This document shows, piece by piece, positions 56,061 through 64,000 of a DNA stretch of 64,000 bases. Both the position numbers and the translations under genes were made by a program. The notes under the pieces were generated by a model. That model worked only from the letters and a program-made list of their open reading frames with translations, made no database searches and was not told the DNA's origin. The stretch comes from Sphingomonas insulae. GTDB taxonomy: Bacteria > Pseudomonadota > Alphaproteobacteria > Sphingomonadales > Sphingomonadaceae. The stretch lies in contig NZ_CP048422.1 of the NCBI RefSeq assembly GCF_010450875.1, positions 2,015,001 to 2,079,000 of the forward strand, read 5' to 3'. How positions within the stretch are numbered: the stretch's first letter is position 1; every line of letters begins with the position of its first letter.

Positions 56061-56576
56061 ATGAGGAACATCGCTTTCGAAGACCAGCTCGAGGCGCTCG
56101 GCGACAGGGGCACCGGCCCGCTGTCCTGGTGGCGCACGCTCTCCTGCACCGCCTTCCTCGCCGACGCGAGCATCGTGGAGACCGCGGTGGTCTCCATCGT
56201 GTCAGTCAGTCGCCTCGCGCCTCCCGCGCTCATCGCCGAGCTGGCCACGATCCCCGACGACGAGCTCGCCCCGACCTGGAACGACCTCGCGCATGCCTTC
56301 TTCTGCATGGACAGCATGGCGCTCGGCATCTGCTACGAAATCGGTGGGAGCTGCGCGGCGCTGGCGTCGCGGCAGGCCGATCCGCTCGGGACGGTCATGC
56401 TGCTCAAGGCTCTTTCCGAACCGTACATCACGCGCGATCCCGAAACCCGCATCTGGGTGGCCAGCACCTGGCTGTCGGAACGCGGCACGCTGCTCAACCA
56501 GACGACGCTCTCGGGCATCGACTGGTGGCAGAGCGCACGCGGTCACCAGCAGCATCTCCTGGCGGGAGAGGCGTGA
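56061..56576 (+). CDS. Unknown protein, first gene of a five-gene overlapping operon
   Basis: 171 residues from MRNIAFEDQL; GGAG is 8 bases upstream of ATG 56061. Helical, acidic, with no signal peptide and no long hydrophobic segment; Trp-rich motifs (PLSWWRTLSC, GIDWWQSARG) and four Cys are notable. I recognise no family. It ends TGATG with the next gene, so translation is coupled. Confidence 0.7.
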   Translation: MRNIAFEDQLEALGDRGTGPLSWWRTLSCTAFLADASIVETAVVSIVSVSRLAPPALIAELATIPDDELAPTWNDLAHAFFCMDSMALGICYEIGGSCAALASRQADPLGTVMLLKALSEPYITRDPETRIWVASTWLSERGTLLNQTTLSGIDWWQSARGHQQHLLAGEA

Positions 56577-56803
56577 TGGATCCCCTCTTCGTCTTCGGCA
56601 TCGGGACCGCGCTGGTCGGCTGCGGCGCGACCGGCACCACGTGGCAGGCGTGCCGGGAGATCCTGGCTATCCCCGACGTACCCGGATCGATCGCCCGCAC
56701 CTCGCTGCTCGGCGCGATGATCTTCATCCTTGTCGTCGACCTCGGCATCGTCGCCGGCGGCCTGTGGGTCGCGATCGCGATAGCGGGAGGCGCGCATGGC
56801 TAA
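56576..56803 (+). CDS. Small two-helix membrane protein resembling ATP synthase subunit c
   Basis: 75 residues. Helix 1 (about 4-25) is Gly-rich (GIGTALVGCGATG), followed by a loop with Arg (ACREILAIPDVPGSIART), and helix 2 (about 44-70) has a buried Asp (FILVVDLGIVAGGLW). This order is that of F-type subunit c, in which helix 2 holds the proton-carrying acid. The loop is about 8 residues longer than normal and no other F0 genes are present. The likeness may be convergent; a holin-like or membrane-sensor role is also possible. Confidence 0.68.
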   Translation: MDPLFVFGIGTALVGCGATGTTWQACREILAIPDVPGSIARTSLLGAMIFILVVDLGIVAGGLWVAIAIAGGAHG

Positions 56804-57365
56804 GCGTCGCACCAGCGCCCCGCCTGCGACGGTCGCGCCGAGCACCGGCATCGTCTTGTCCGGCCGGCGCATCGAGAAGGCGTACAGCGTTCCGGACCTC
56901 CAGCCGAAGACATCCGGCCCCTGGAGGCGCGAGCACGACAAGCTCGCGTGGACCGATCCCGCCACCGGTCTCGACTGCATTGTCCGCCGGATGAACAGGG
57001 GGCACCTGGGGGCGTTCGTCGCCGTCAGGCGTGGACACCCGCTCTTCGGGTATTCGGCCGGCGCCATCCCGCCCGGACTCCTGCGCACGCACGGGGGTGT
57101 CGACTACGCCGAAGCATGTGACGACCGAGGCCCAGAGGACCGGTCAATCTGCCACGTCCATTCCGGCAGCGTCGAGCACGTCGACGACGCGTGGTGGATC
57201 GGAACGACGTGCGACCAGATCACCGATCTGGTCCCCGACGACATCGGGCACGCCACCGAGGCGCGCCGCCTCGGCATCGATCAGGTCTACCGCGACGAGG
57301 CCTATGCAATCGATCTTTGTACCGATCTCGCCCGCGACCTGACGCTGCTGGGAGAGGTGCGATGA
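56796..57365 (+). CDS. Unknown protein of a phage/plasmid-associated family
   Basis: 189 residues, overlapping the previous gene by 8 bases. The middle (GHLGAFVAVRRGHPLFGY, THGGVDYAEAC, ICHVHSGSVEHVDDAWWIGTTCDQITDLVP) matches a pattern I recognise from phage and mobile-element proteins (HGGLTY, DDVWW-GFDCAH-GD) of unknown function. Conserved His and Cys (ICHV; TTCDQ) suggest a metal site, but no activity is known. Confidence 0.72.
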   Translation: MAKRRTSAPPATVAPSTGIVLSGRRIEKAYSVPDLQPKTSGPWRREHDKLAWTDPATGLDCIVRRMNRGHLGAFVAVRRGHPLFGYSAGAIPPGLLRTHGGVDYAEACDDRGPEDRSICHVHSGSVEHVDDAWWIGTTCDQITDLVPDDIGHATEARRLGIDQVYRDEAYAIDLCTDLARDLTLLGEVR

Positions 57366-58219
57366 CCGACTACGCCTATTCCCCGGAGCTTCCCTGGGGA
57401 TGCTGGATGCGGATCGCGACCGGTGTTGGCGGGGTCACCGTCATCGACCAGCATGGCCGGACATGGGAAAGCCTGCGTCACGCCTTCTGGGCCGGGCGCC
57501 TGCGGATGAGCACGTCCAGTCCCCGGGTAATGAACGAGCAGCTGGAGCTGATGCTCGCGGCGTTCGCCTCCAAGCGACACGGCATCGTCTCGACAGACGA
57601 AAGAGCCCATTCGGTCTTCGGCGGCGATCATGTCTTCATGCGGTTCTGGTGGTACTGGATGTACGCCGAGGGACTCGTGGAGGGCGGTTTCCGTCGCGAC
57701 CCGCTGGACGCCGACCTCTCGGCGGAAGGCGTCGCCGTCCTGCGCATGCTGGCTGTCACGCGTCCGGTCGAGCTGAACGCCGTGCCCGTCGGACGTGCCG
57801 CGGTCGAATTTCTCGGTACGCCAGGGGCACTGGACGAATGCGACCGTGCCAAGTTCGAGGCGGCGGAGGCGAGCGCGCGGCTGCTGCCGCTCGTGATCGT
57901 ACGCGAGACGGCGTTCGGCACCGCGGGCATCTCGCTGCTTCATCGCGATCCCAACGACGTGATCCCCGTCGCACGGACCATCTGGCACATCCGCTTCCCC
58001 GACGCGCAGCTGCGCGACCGCCTCTTCCTGTGGATGGCCGACCGGTCCGACCGCTGGACCGCATGGGGCGAACTCGTCCTGCGCGAGGGCGCGCCGGCCC
58101 TGACGCAGCACCTCATGACGCTCCTGTTCGCCGACCGGTCAGAACGGCAGCCGACCGAAGCACCTCGACCTGCGGGGCCGCTTGCGATCGGCCATGACGG
58201 CGGGGCGGGACGGCCGTGA
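57362..58219 (+). CDS. Unknown protein of the island operon
   Basis: 285 residues from ATG 57362 (ATGA overlap with the preceding stop). Mostly helical and Trp-rich (VFMRFWWYWMYAEGLVEGGF, TIWHIRFPDAQLRDRLFLWMAD). No signal peptide, membrane helix or catalytic motif that I can name. Its coupling to neighbours on both sides argues that it is a functional member of the same unit. Confidence 0.68.
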   Translation: MTDYAYSPELPWGCWMRIATGVGGVTVIDQHGRTWESLRHAFWAGRLRMSTSSPRVMNEQLELMLAAFASKRHGIVSTDERAHSVFGGDHVFMRFWWYWMYAEGLVEGGFRRDPLDADLSAEGVAVLRMLAVTRPVELNAVPVGRAAVEFLGTPGALDECDRAKFEAAEASARLLPLVIVRETAFGTAGISLLHRDPNDVIPVARTIWHIRFPDAQLRDRLFLWMADRSDRWTAWGELVLREGAPALTQHLMTLLFADRSERQPTEAPRPAGPLAIGHDGGAGRP

Positions 58220-58782
58220 GCCGCCCGCCGCACAGCGGACCGCGCGGCATGGTCCCGCTGACGCCGGGTCCGGATCCGCTTCCCCGGCACGCGTTCGACG
58301 GCGACCGGCTCGAACTCCCGATCGTCATCCTGTCGGCGCTCGAGGCCGCCGACACGCGATTACGCGCGTTCCTCGTCAGGCTGGCGAGCGGTGCGATCTG
58401 GCAGGACCAATCCATCCGCTCAGCCGACCGCGAGCTCGAGATCCAGGCCTACCTCGCGCCGGAAGGGCTCCGATGCGTGATCCGTCTGGCCCAGGGGCTC
58501 TGGTACCATCACCCGCTCGAGACGCTGCACGCGTGGGGCATGCCGCTTCCCGCAATGCGCCGCGGCGATGCGGTGCCGCTCGCCTCCGTCCTGCGCCACG
58601 AGCTGCTCGACACCCTGCCGATCATGGTGCTGGCAGTGACGCATCTGAACGACAGGATCCCGGACCTTGGCACATGCATTCGCGTGCAGATGCCGAGGCT
58701 TCGGGTCGCTTCGTGGCGCAGCTGGTCCTCCACGTCCGATACGGATCAAGGCTCAGTTTTGCCGCCCCATTCGAACGTATGA
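58216..58782 (+). CDS. Unknown protein, last gene of the five-gene operon
   Basis: 188 residues with a GTG start overlapping the upstream stop (GTGA). A Pro-rich N-terminus (30 residues) is followed by a helical region (LPIVILSALEAADTRLRAFLVRL; LRCVIRLAQGLWYHHPLETLHAWG). The tail is Ser-rich. No recognised family. It converges with the J-like gene, 78 bases apart, with no clear terminator between them. Confidence 0.65.
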   Translation: MSRPPHSGPRGMVPLTPGPDPLPRHAFDGDRLELPIVILSALEAADTRLRAFLVRLASGAIWQDQSIRSADRELEIQAYLAPEGLRCVIRLAQGLWYHHPLETLHAWGMPLPAMRRGDAVPLASVLRHELLDTLPIMVLAVTHLNDRIPDLGTCIRVQMPRLRVASWRSWSSTSDTDQGSVLPPHSNV

Positions 58783-58860
58783 CCTGACGCCGTACTTCAC
58801 GACGGATCGGGACAGAACCGATTCCGGGCGGGGTCCAGCGATCTCGCTCGGATCATGCGA

Positions 58861-60441
58861 TCATGCGAAGGCTTCGCTGAGCCTGACGCGCCCGTTTTTG
58901 AAGGCCTGTCTCACCAGAAGCTCGAAGAAGTGGATGTTCGTGACCTCCCTGTATGGCATTGATGCAGAGGCCTTCGATCCCTTGGGACCATTGACGACAA
59001 ACGATCCATCAGCAGTCGTAACACTCACGTCACCCCAGCCGAACTCCGCGGGCTCGCTCCCCATGAACTTACGCTTCGTCAGCACGACGGTGTTGTCACG
59101 AACGATCATGTTGCCGAACCGTAGCTCACCGCCGCCGCCGAGCGTACTCACCATCTCGTCGACAAGCCGAAAGCCCACTGCCTTCCAGAGCTTCGGGACG
59201 AATGCCTCAAAAATGGCTCCGTTCTTGAATTCAGCCGTCGTGGTGGACAAGCCATCCGTCCATGCGATCAGATAGTCTGTCCCCGTCGGGATGCCGTTGA
59301 CCGACTTCTTCACCGCACCCCATCGCACCCCGCATACAGCGGACAGTGATGTCCGTTGACCCTTCCATTCTATGCCAGCCTTGTCGATGGCCAGGCGGGA
59401 CTTGCTAAAGGTCCCGATATCAACCGCATAGGCCAGGTCGGCCTCCTCCTGCGCGGCCTCGGCAGCCAGCTTCTCTAGTGCCTTGGCATCTTCGGCTACC
59501 TGGGTGGCTATCCGCGGCAGAGCAGAGAAGCTGGCGCCGACCATGGCCGACACCTGCCGCGCCTCGTCGACAAGCCGATGATCGTTATACAGGTCGATCG
59601 ACAGCCCGCGAACGGCGAACGCAAGGTTCTCGCTGTCCGAATCCTTGCGACCGAGCAAAGTCGCGCTGAGCTGAATAGGGCGGGTCACCTCGTCCCAGGT
59701 GCCGAGCAGCTCCTTCAAGGCATCGAATAGCGGCGGAAGAGCGTCTGGTCGCAGGCCGGCTAGTTCACGGGCCTTATCGACCAGGCGCTCGGCACCTTCC
59801 ACTTCCCGGGCCATGAACGGCTGGGCGCGGAGCGCATAGTCCGCGATCAGCTCGTGCATGAAGAGGGGGAAGCGCTTCTCGGCCTCAAGCCTGTCCACGA
59901 GGATGAACATCGCTTCCGCCATGTCGGCGGTTGGCGTTCGCTCCATCACCATCATCGCTGAACGGCGCCAGGCCTGACGGCGGTCACGCAGGACATCCTC
60001 GGCTGCCTCGGCGGAGGAGAACGCTGGAAATCCCGCGATCTCCCGGTCCTCGTTGACCTCGCGAAGAACCTGGGTGAGGTCTACCTCGTCAACGGCGGCA
60101 CTGAGCCTATCCAGGAAGCTGCCAAGCTGTTCGGTATTCGACGGGGTCCAGCGCTCCGCCGCGATGGCAAGTCCGTTGGCCTTGGCAAGCCCGGCAAGCG
60201 GCAGTTGATCGATACCGGCCACCGGTGTCGACAAGGCCTGTTCGGCGATCTTCGGCGACGTTCCCGGGAACCAGCCGAGCTCCGCTTCAAGACGCTTGCG
60301 GGGGTTCGTCAGCGTCGCGCGCGCCTGCGAGCAGATTTCGGGGTCGAGAATGTCCGCGCGCTCTTCGGCCGCCTCCATGATGCGCACGCGATCATCCCGC
60401 GTCGATACTCCGAGAACCGCGAACGGGTTGTTGGTTGTCAT
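58861..60441 (-). CDS. Protein with divergent J-domain-like N-terminus, last gene of chaperone-like operon
   Basis: 526 residues from ATG 60439-60441. The start NNPFAVLGVSTRDDRVRIMEAAEERADIL resembles helix I and II of a J domain, followed by RATLTNPRKRLEAELGWFPG, but no HPD tripeptide occurs, so it may bind an Hsp70 without stimulating it. The middle is a long helical region (150-340) and the C-terminus (about 430-526) is beta-rich with WGDVSVTTADGSFVVNG. It starts 7 bases after the membrane-protein stop. Not recognised as a named family. Confidence 0.78.
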   Translation of the reverse strand: MTTNNPFAVLGVSTRDDRVRIMEAAEERADILDPEICSQARATLTNPRKRLEAELGWFPGTSPKIAEQALSTPVAGIDQLPLAGLAKANGLAIAAERWTPSNTEQLGSFLDRLSAAVDEVDLTQVLREVNEDREIAGFPAFSSAEAAEDVLRDRRQAWRRSAMMVMERTPTADMAEAMFILVDRLEAEKRFPLFMHELIADYALRAQPFMAREVEGAERLVDKARELAGLRPDALPPLFDALKELLGTWDEVTRPIQLSATLLGRKDSDSENLAFAVRGLSIDLYNDHRLVDEARQVSAMVGASFSALPRIATQVAEDAKALEKLAAEAAQEEADLAYAVDIGTFSKSRLAIDKAGIEWKGQRTSLSAVCGVRWGAVKKSVNGIPTGTDYLIAWTDGLSTTTAEFKNGAIFEAFVPKLWKAVGFRLVDEMVSTLGGGGELRFGNMIVRDNTVVLTKRKFMGSEPAEFGWGDVSVTTADGSFVVNGPKGSKASASMPYREVTNIHFFELLVRQAFKNGRVRLSEAFA

Positions 60442-60448
60442 GGTAATT

Positions 60449-61216
60449 TCACTGGACACGGTCGCGTCCCTCCGCCTGGAGCTGAGAGCGCTGCTGTTCA
60501 ACCTGCGACGTCGCAAGCGGTCGGTCGTTCGTCATGATGGAACGGTTGACGCAGCGGCTGTTGTAGTCGTTCACGGCATCGTTGAAGCCATCTACGTTGC
60601 GATTGAAACGGTCCATGTCGCTGTACTGCAGGCTGTCGAGTTCCGTCTTCTGCGCCGCGATGCGCATGTCTTCCGCCAGACAGTACCTCACCTCCGATAT
60701 ACTGAGGGTAGCATACCCAGGTACCGGCTTCGCCATTGCGCCGTCGTCCGACGGCGATGTCTCCTGTGTCGCATCGGTCTCAGACGCATCGAGCGCCTCG
60801 CCGATCGTAGGCGTCCCGTCGCCTCCATCGACGGCCGTCATGTTGTCCGTCATCGCGTCGGTATCGTTCACGTCGGCAACATACTCCCCGGGCTGATCTG
60901 ATGAGCTCGACGTGGAATAGGTCGGGGATGAGGATCCACTGCTGCTCACGGCCCGCACTCCGCCGAAGATGCAGGCTTTAACCGCGAAGATCAGGCCGAT
61001 GGCGAGGACCCACCCGCCGACCTTCTTCAACAAACCCAAGAACGCTCCACCGTCACTGTGGATCGGGGTGGCTGGTGTCGTCGGCGTCGGCCTCGGATTC
61101 CGAGGCTGAGCAGGTCGCGTACCCGAGGCGATACGATCAGCCTTCGCAATCGCCTCATCCACATCGGTTCTATAGTCGGACAGGCCTTCGAAGCCCCTGC
61201 CAGTCAAGTCGCTCAT
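60449..61216 (-). CDS. Single-pass membrane protein with Ser-rich stalk and C-terminal Cys domain
   Basis: 255 residues. Cytosolic N-terminus (Pro-rich about 34-52), one membrane helix at about 67-88 (GGWVLAIGLIFAVKACIFGGV), a Ser/Asp/Thr-rich linker, and a C-terminal helical unit LSISEVRYCLAEDMRIAAQK to DGFNDAVNDYNSRCVNRS with two Cys likely to bridge two helices. I recall this RYCL...FN..DYN.RC module in other proteobacterial membrane proteins, without known function. ATG is 2 bases after the AAA+ gene stop. Confidence 0.78.
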   Translation of the reverse strand: MSDLTGRGFEGLSDYRTDVDEAIAKADRIASGTRPAQPRNPRPTPTTPATPIHSDGGAFLGLLKKVGGWVLAIGLIFAVKACIFGGVRAVSSSGSSSPTYSTSSSSDQPGEYVADVNDTDAMTDNMTAVDGGDGTPTIGEALDASETDATQETSPSDDGAMAKPVPGYATLSISEVRYCLAEDMRIAAQKTELDSLQYSDMDRFNRNVDGFNDAVNDYNSRCVNRSIMTNDRPLATSQVEQQRSQLQAEGRDRVQ

Positions 61217-61218
61217 CT

Positions 61219-62583
61219 TCAGAACCCGATCCTGCGCTGATCGTCGGAGTCGCGCGATGGGCTTCTCGCCAGGGCCGCTGCGATCTCGTCGGAGCCGATG
61301 CGTTCCTTGCGCGCTCGCGCCGTCAACCGCCCTGCCTCACGTACTACGAACGCCACGTCCGATAGCGGACGGCCGGCCAATCGACCTGCCAGCTCATCCA
61401 GATCGGACACGTCGTTGGGAATGTCGGCGAGCAATGACCGGAGCAGGCCGGCAATCTCGTCCCGACCGGCGTGATCGACATGGATGACGTGATCGAAGCG
61501 GCCGCGTCGCAGGATGGCGGGGTCGATCGCTTCGACCTGGTTCGTCATGCCGACCACCAGTACGCGCTGCTTCGCCGCTTCTGGGATACGACGCAGGAAC
61601 TCTGCTATCTCCTCGACGTGATGCTGCTGCGAGCCGACTTCCCGGCTCGAAAGAAATGCGTCCATCTCGTCGATGACGATGACAGACGGCGCAACCTTGA
61701 CCGCGTCCGCGAATACCTGCGCCACCTTGCGCGAGGTCTCATGGATATAGGGGCTCGCAACACTGGACGCCTCGATGGGAAAGCTCGGCCAGCCGAGATG
61801 CTCGATCAGCCGTTCGACCGCGAAGGTCTTCCCACAGCCGGTCGGCCCCTCGAGGATGATTCCGCCTGGGAAACCTATCCCAAGTGCGGCGTAACGCTCC
61901 TCGTCGGCGACGATGTCGATGACGTGTTCATTGAAGAAGTCGGCAAGCGCAAGGCGACCAGGCAACTCGAACCGTCCGACCGGCGTCAGCGGCGGCGGCG
62001 AGACCGGCGCACTGGCCTTCCGGCGTGTGGAGTTGCCGGATCGGATGGGCCTCTTCGTCGCCAAGCCTGCGGCCGCCGCGATCAACACGAGATCGTCTTC
62101 GTCGAACGTCGGCCGGATGCGCGCGAGCGCGACTATGTCGTCACCGGTGACTTCGACGCCGCCGGTCAGGTAGCGGCCCAGGACATCCGCCTTCGATAGA
62201 GGCGGCATCTCCGCTGCGGAGATCGGAATGAGCGTGCCGGTCACGTCGTCGTAGATTATGCCTTGCACCGGCTCGTCGATCGCCGCGAGTGCGGTGGCAA
62301 GCGCAAGGGCCTGATCGACCGTGGATGGCCTCGGCACATGCTCGAGCAGGTCAAGCGCTCCTGAGCAGAGATGGCAGCTGTAGTCGATGCCGGCGAAAGT
62401 CAGGATCTTCAGCTCAGCCAGCTCAAGCCCAGTGGTCGAGGCGAAGGTGGGCGTCATGACGAGCACGCGCCGTCCCCCCTTAACCGCATGGATCCAGAAG
62501 GCGTTATCGACCGAGCGGATGACACGCCCGAGCTGGGCGCCATCCGGAAGTGGCGTTCCTTGGGGAAGCGGAGAGCTTGGCAT
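61219..62583 (-). CDS. AAA+ ATPase of the island chaperone-like operon
   Basis: 454 residues. N-terminal half is specific, with a CxxC (Cys 70 and 73) and no known domain. A classic AAA+ module follows: Walker A GPTGCGKT 246-253, Walker B VIVIDEMD 301-308, sensor GMTNQ about 345-349, arginine fingers ILRRGRFDHVIHVD about 357-370, and a C-terminal lid. The module is closest to the FtsH/Cdc48-type remodellers, with no protease domain. It overlaps the Hsp70-like stop (TGATG). It probably remodels proteins in concert with the Hsp70-like and J-like partners. Confidence 0.86.
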   Translation of the reverse strand: MPSSPLPQGTPLPDGAQLGRVIRSVDNAFWIHAVKGGRRVLVMTPTFASTTGLELAELKILTFAGIDYSCHLCSGALDLLEHVPRPSTVDQALALATALAAIDEPVQGIIYDDVTGTLIPISAAEMPPLSKADVLGRYLTGGVEVTGDDIVALARIRPTFDEDDLVLIAAAAGLATKRPIRSGNSTRRKASAPVSPPPLTPVGRFELPGRLALADFFNEHVIDIVADEERYAALGIGFPGGIILEGPTGCGKTFAVERLIEHLGWPSFPIEASSVASPYIHETSRKVAQVFADAVKVAPSVIVIDEMDAFLSSREVGSQQHHVEEIAEFLRRIPEAAKQRVLVVGMTNQVEAIDPAILRRGRFDHVIHVDHAGRDEIAGLLRSLLADIPNDVSDLDELAGRLAGRPLSDVAFVVREAGRLTARARKERIGSDEIAAALARSPSRDSDDQRRIGF

Positions 62584-64000
62584 CAGCCCCTCACGATGTT
62601 GGTCATCGCGAGCATCTCCTCCTCGCCGCCACGCGTGAAACGCAGCTCGTCGAGAGTGATGAGAAGATCGCGAAGCATCGCTATATCGGGCTGAGCCAGA
62701 GCAGCCCGGCCCTGCTGGATGAGCGCTCCGTAGCGGGCCTGGTCGATGAACTGCTCTGGGCTGCGCGAAAGCCAGTGGAAGCGTTCGACAATGAACTCGT
62801 CGGATCGCCACAGCGCCGCAATGTTCTTCGACCGTAGTTCCGACAGGTGCGCCTCGAAGTCGGTGCCGTTGATGTCGATCGAATGCTGCGCTGTCCGCAC
62901 AAGCGCATCGAACGCCTTGGCTTCTTCGGGGCGGGCGAACTCGCGCCCCCAGCCGTCGAAGTTAGCAACGACGCCATCGAGATCGATCTGGCGAATGACC
63001 TTGAGATGGTCCTTACGAACCTGAGAAATGTCGCGGCGTGCGGCGCGAATTTCGTCGAGGGCCTGCTTGGTTTCCTCGGGTTCGGCACGGTCGACATCGA
63101 GACTCGACGCCTTGGCTATTCTGTCCCGGATCGCACCGACCCGAGGATCGTCGATGTGCCGACCGAACTCGTCGAGCCGCCCGATCGTCGCCTGGGCCTC
63201 GACGGCGACCAGGCCAGCCGCCTGCGCATAGTCGAGCTGCGCATCCTGTCGTGCGTAATAGTTGTGGCCGCTAGTGAACGAGCCGCCAATCTCGTCTACC
63301 GACACGTCAAGGCGGATCGTCCCGCCATCGGTAATCTCGTACTCGCACCGGATCTCCGAGCCGACCGAGATCATCCCTTCCTCGAAGTCCGATCCCGACA
63401 CCCGGAAGGTGCCGATGAACACGTTGTCCTCGACGGGCTCGCGGATGTCGCCTTCCCAGAGCTTGAAGTTGAGCGCACCAGGGCTGCCCGCTCGAAGGGC
63501 TTCGGCAACCCTGAAGTTTACGACGCCCTTCTTGGGCAGTGCATCGCCCGCTCGGACAAGCGGAACCAGCACAGTGGGCCCACCACGTCGCTCGAGCGCC
63601 TCGACACTGATGGTGTGCGAGGCCGGGATGGCGTCGATGGACGCGGCCGTCCTGCTGATGACGATGCGGTCATTGGCGATGCCCACCGGGCCGCCGCTTG
63701 CGTCGAAGACGAAGACGCGGAAGCCGTTCTCGCCAGGCTTCGCCAGCGGCAGGTCGATGGCCGCACCTTCCTTCAGTTCCTTGCGCCCGGACGACCAGCC
63801 AGTGTCCAAGCTGTCGACCTGGAACTCGCCGGTGGAGGCGCCGACCTTCCGTGCGACTATTCGGGCCGATGCATCAGGCGTGCGCGCGACGAACGAGAAC
63901 TCAAGGCCGGTAGCAGACAGGGAACTGCGGGAAGCCTTGCGACCGCGGCTCTGGGTGGACCAGTCGATCGACTCAGCGAAGATCGCCGCGCCTTCGGCAA
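62583..64000 (-). CDS. Hsp70-like protein, partial (N-terminal ATPase domain outside window)
   Basis: 472 residues visible, open to the right edge. The first visible stretch AEGAAIFAESIDW resembles the end of an Hsp70 nucleotide-binding domain (AxGAAIxA). Next comes a beta-rich part like a substrate-binding domain (VLVPLVRAGDALPKKG; LNFKLWEGD; FIGTFRVSG; IRCEYEITDGGTIRLDVSVDE), then a long helical tail (about 215-470) with no DnaK-like lid sequence. It is a diverged member, not the housekeeping DnaK. First known gene of the operon, coupled to the AAA+ gene. Confidence 0.8.
   Translation of the reverse strand, partial: AEGAAIFAESIDWSTQSRGRKASRSSLSATGLEFSFVARTPDASARIVARKVGASTGEFQVDSLDTGWSSGRKELKEGAAIDLPLAKPGENGFRVFVFDASGGPVGIANDRIVISRTAASIDAIPASHTISVEALERRGGPTVLVPLVRAGDALPKKGVVNFRVAEALRAGSPGALNFKLWEGDIREPVEDNVFIGTFRVSGSDFEEGMISVGSEIRCEYEITDGGTIRLDVSVDEIGGSFTSGHNYYARQDAQLDYAQAAGLVAVEAQATIGRLDEFGRHIDDPRVGAIRDRIAKASSLDVDRAEPEETKQALDEIRAARRDISQVRKDHLKVIRQIDLDGVVANFDGWGREFARPEEAKAFDALVRTAQHSIDINGTDFEAHLSELRSKNIAALWRSDEFIVERFHWLSRSPEQFIDQARYGALIQQGRAALAQPDIAMLRDLLITLDELRFTRGGEEEMLAMTNIVRG

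Larger units (their letters stand above)
50669..64000. mobile_element. Genomic island integrated at tRNA-Glu (right end outside window)
   Basis: A tyrosine recombinase gene follows the tRNA 3-prime end; a second recombinase with an excisionase-like partner comes next; the remainder consists of unknown or unusual genes with no housekeeping functions. No repeat of the tRNA 3-prime end was found up to 64000, so the far attachment site is not visible. No conjugation or phage structural genes are seen, so the type of element is undetermined. Confidence 0.75.

Noticed and set aside
50744..64000. Search for CRISPR repeats in the island
   Set aside because: No regularly spaced direct repeats and no cas genes were seen.

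Overview
The window reads as chromosomal DNA of a GC-rich alphaproteobacterium of the sphingomonad type (Sphingomonas or a close relative). The evidence is the ChpT phosphotransferase of the CckA-CtrA relay, a Fur protein of the alphaproteobacterial kind with matching TGCGA/TCGCA operators, the TIGR02300-aroA-cmk neighbourhood, the nifU/tsaB/rimI/fur/plsC/miaB/phoH/ybeY/tlyC gene order, and several small conserved proteins usual in sphingomonads.

Layout. 1-2.3 kb: cmk (cut by the window edge), aroA, TIGR02300, then tRNA-Ala. 2.7-8 kb: small genes, cold-shock protein, a membrane-anchored sugar dehydrogenase and katG. 8-18.1 kb: a long minus-strand housekeeping block (nifU, nitroreductase, tsaB, rimI, fur, plsC, miaB, phoH, a vapC remnant, ybeY, tlyC), interrupted by two plus-strand envelope genes. 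18.2-28.3 kb: beta-hydroxylase, M16 peptidase, panB, yfgM-like, bamB, der, an Hpt protein and a glutamine amidotransferase. 28.5-33.5 kb: a possible small RNA, a cyclophilin, bfr/bfd behind Fur-box-like palindromes, and purL. 33.6-36.9 kb: a glutathione-dependent formaldehyde cluster (frmA, VOC protein, purU, fghA). 38.2-41.2 kb: an operon of PepSY, DUF2271, DUF4198 and ApbE behind a strong Fur box. 41.4-50.6 kb: chpT, a JAMM protease, an rluD-type gene, rpoH, a flavin oxidoreductase, mtgA, ybaB, dnaX and recJ.

From tRNA-Glu (50669) to the right edge the DNA looks like an integrated genomic island. It has two tyrosine recombinases facing each other across a 26-bp inverted repeat, an excisionase-like HTH protein, two divergent paralogous winged-helix-like regulators, a tightly overlapping five-gene operon of unknown proteins (one resembling ATP synthase subunit c), and a four-gene minus-strand operon. 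That last operon encodes an Hsp70-like protein (entering from the right edge), an AAA+ ATPase, a single-pass membrane protein and a protein with a J-domain-like N-terminus lacking HPD. It is the best candidate here for an undescribed system.

Three housekeeping or metabolic genes (miaB, tsaB, apbE) and the first integrase each look one base short inside a G/C run. That is either real decay or, more likely, systematic homopolymer error in the assembly; it affects how those genes should be read.
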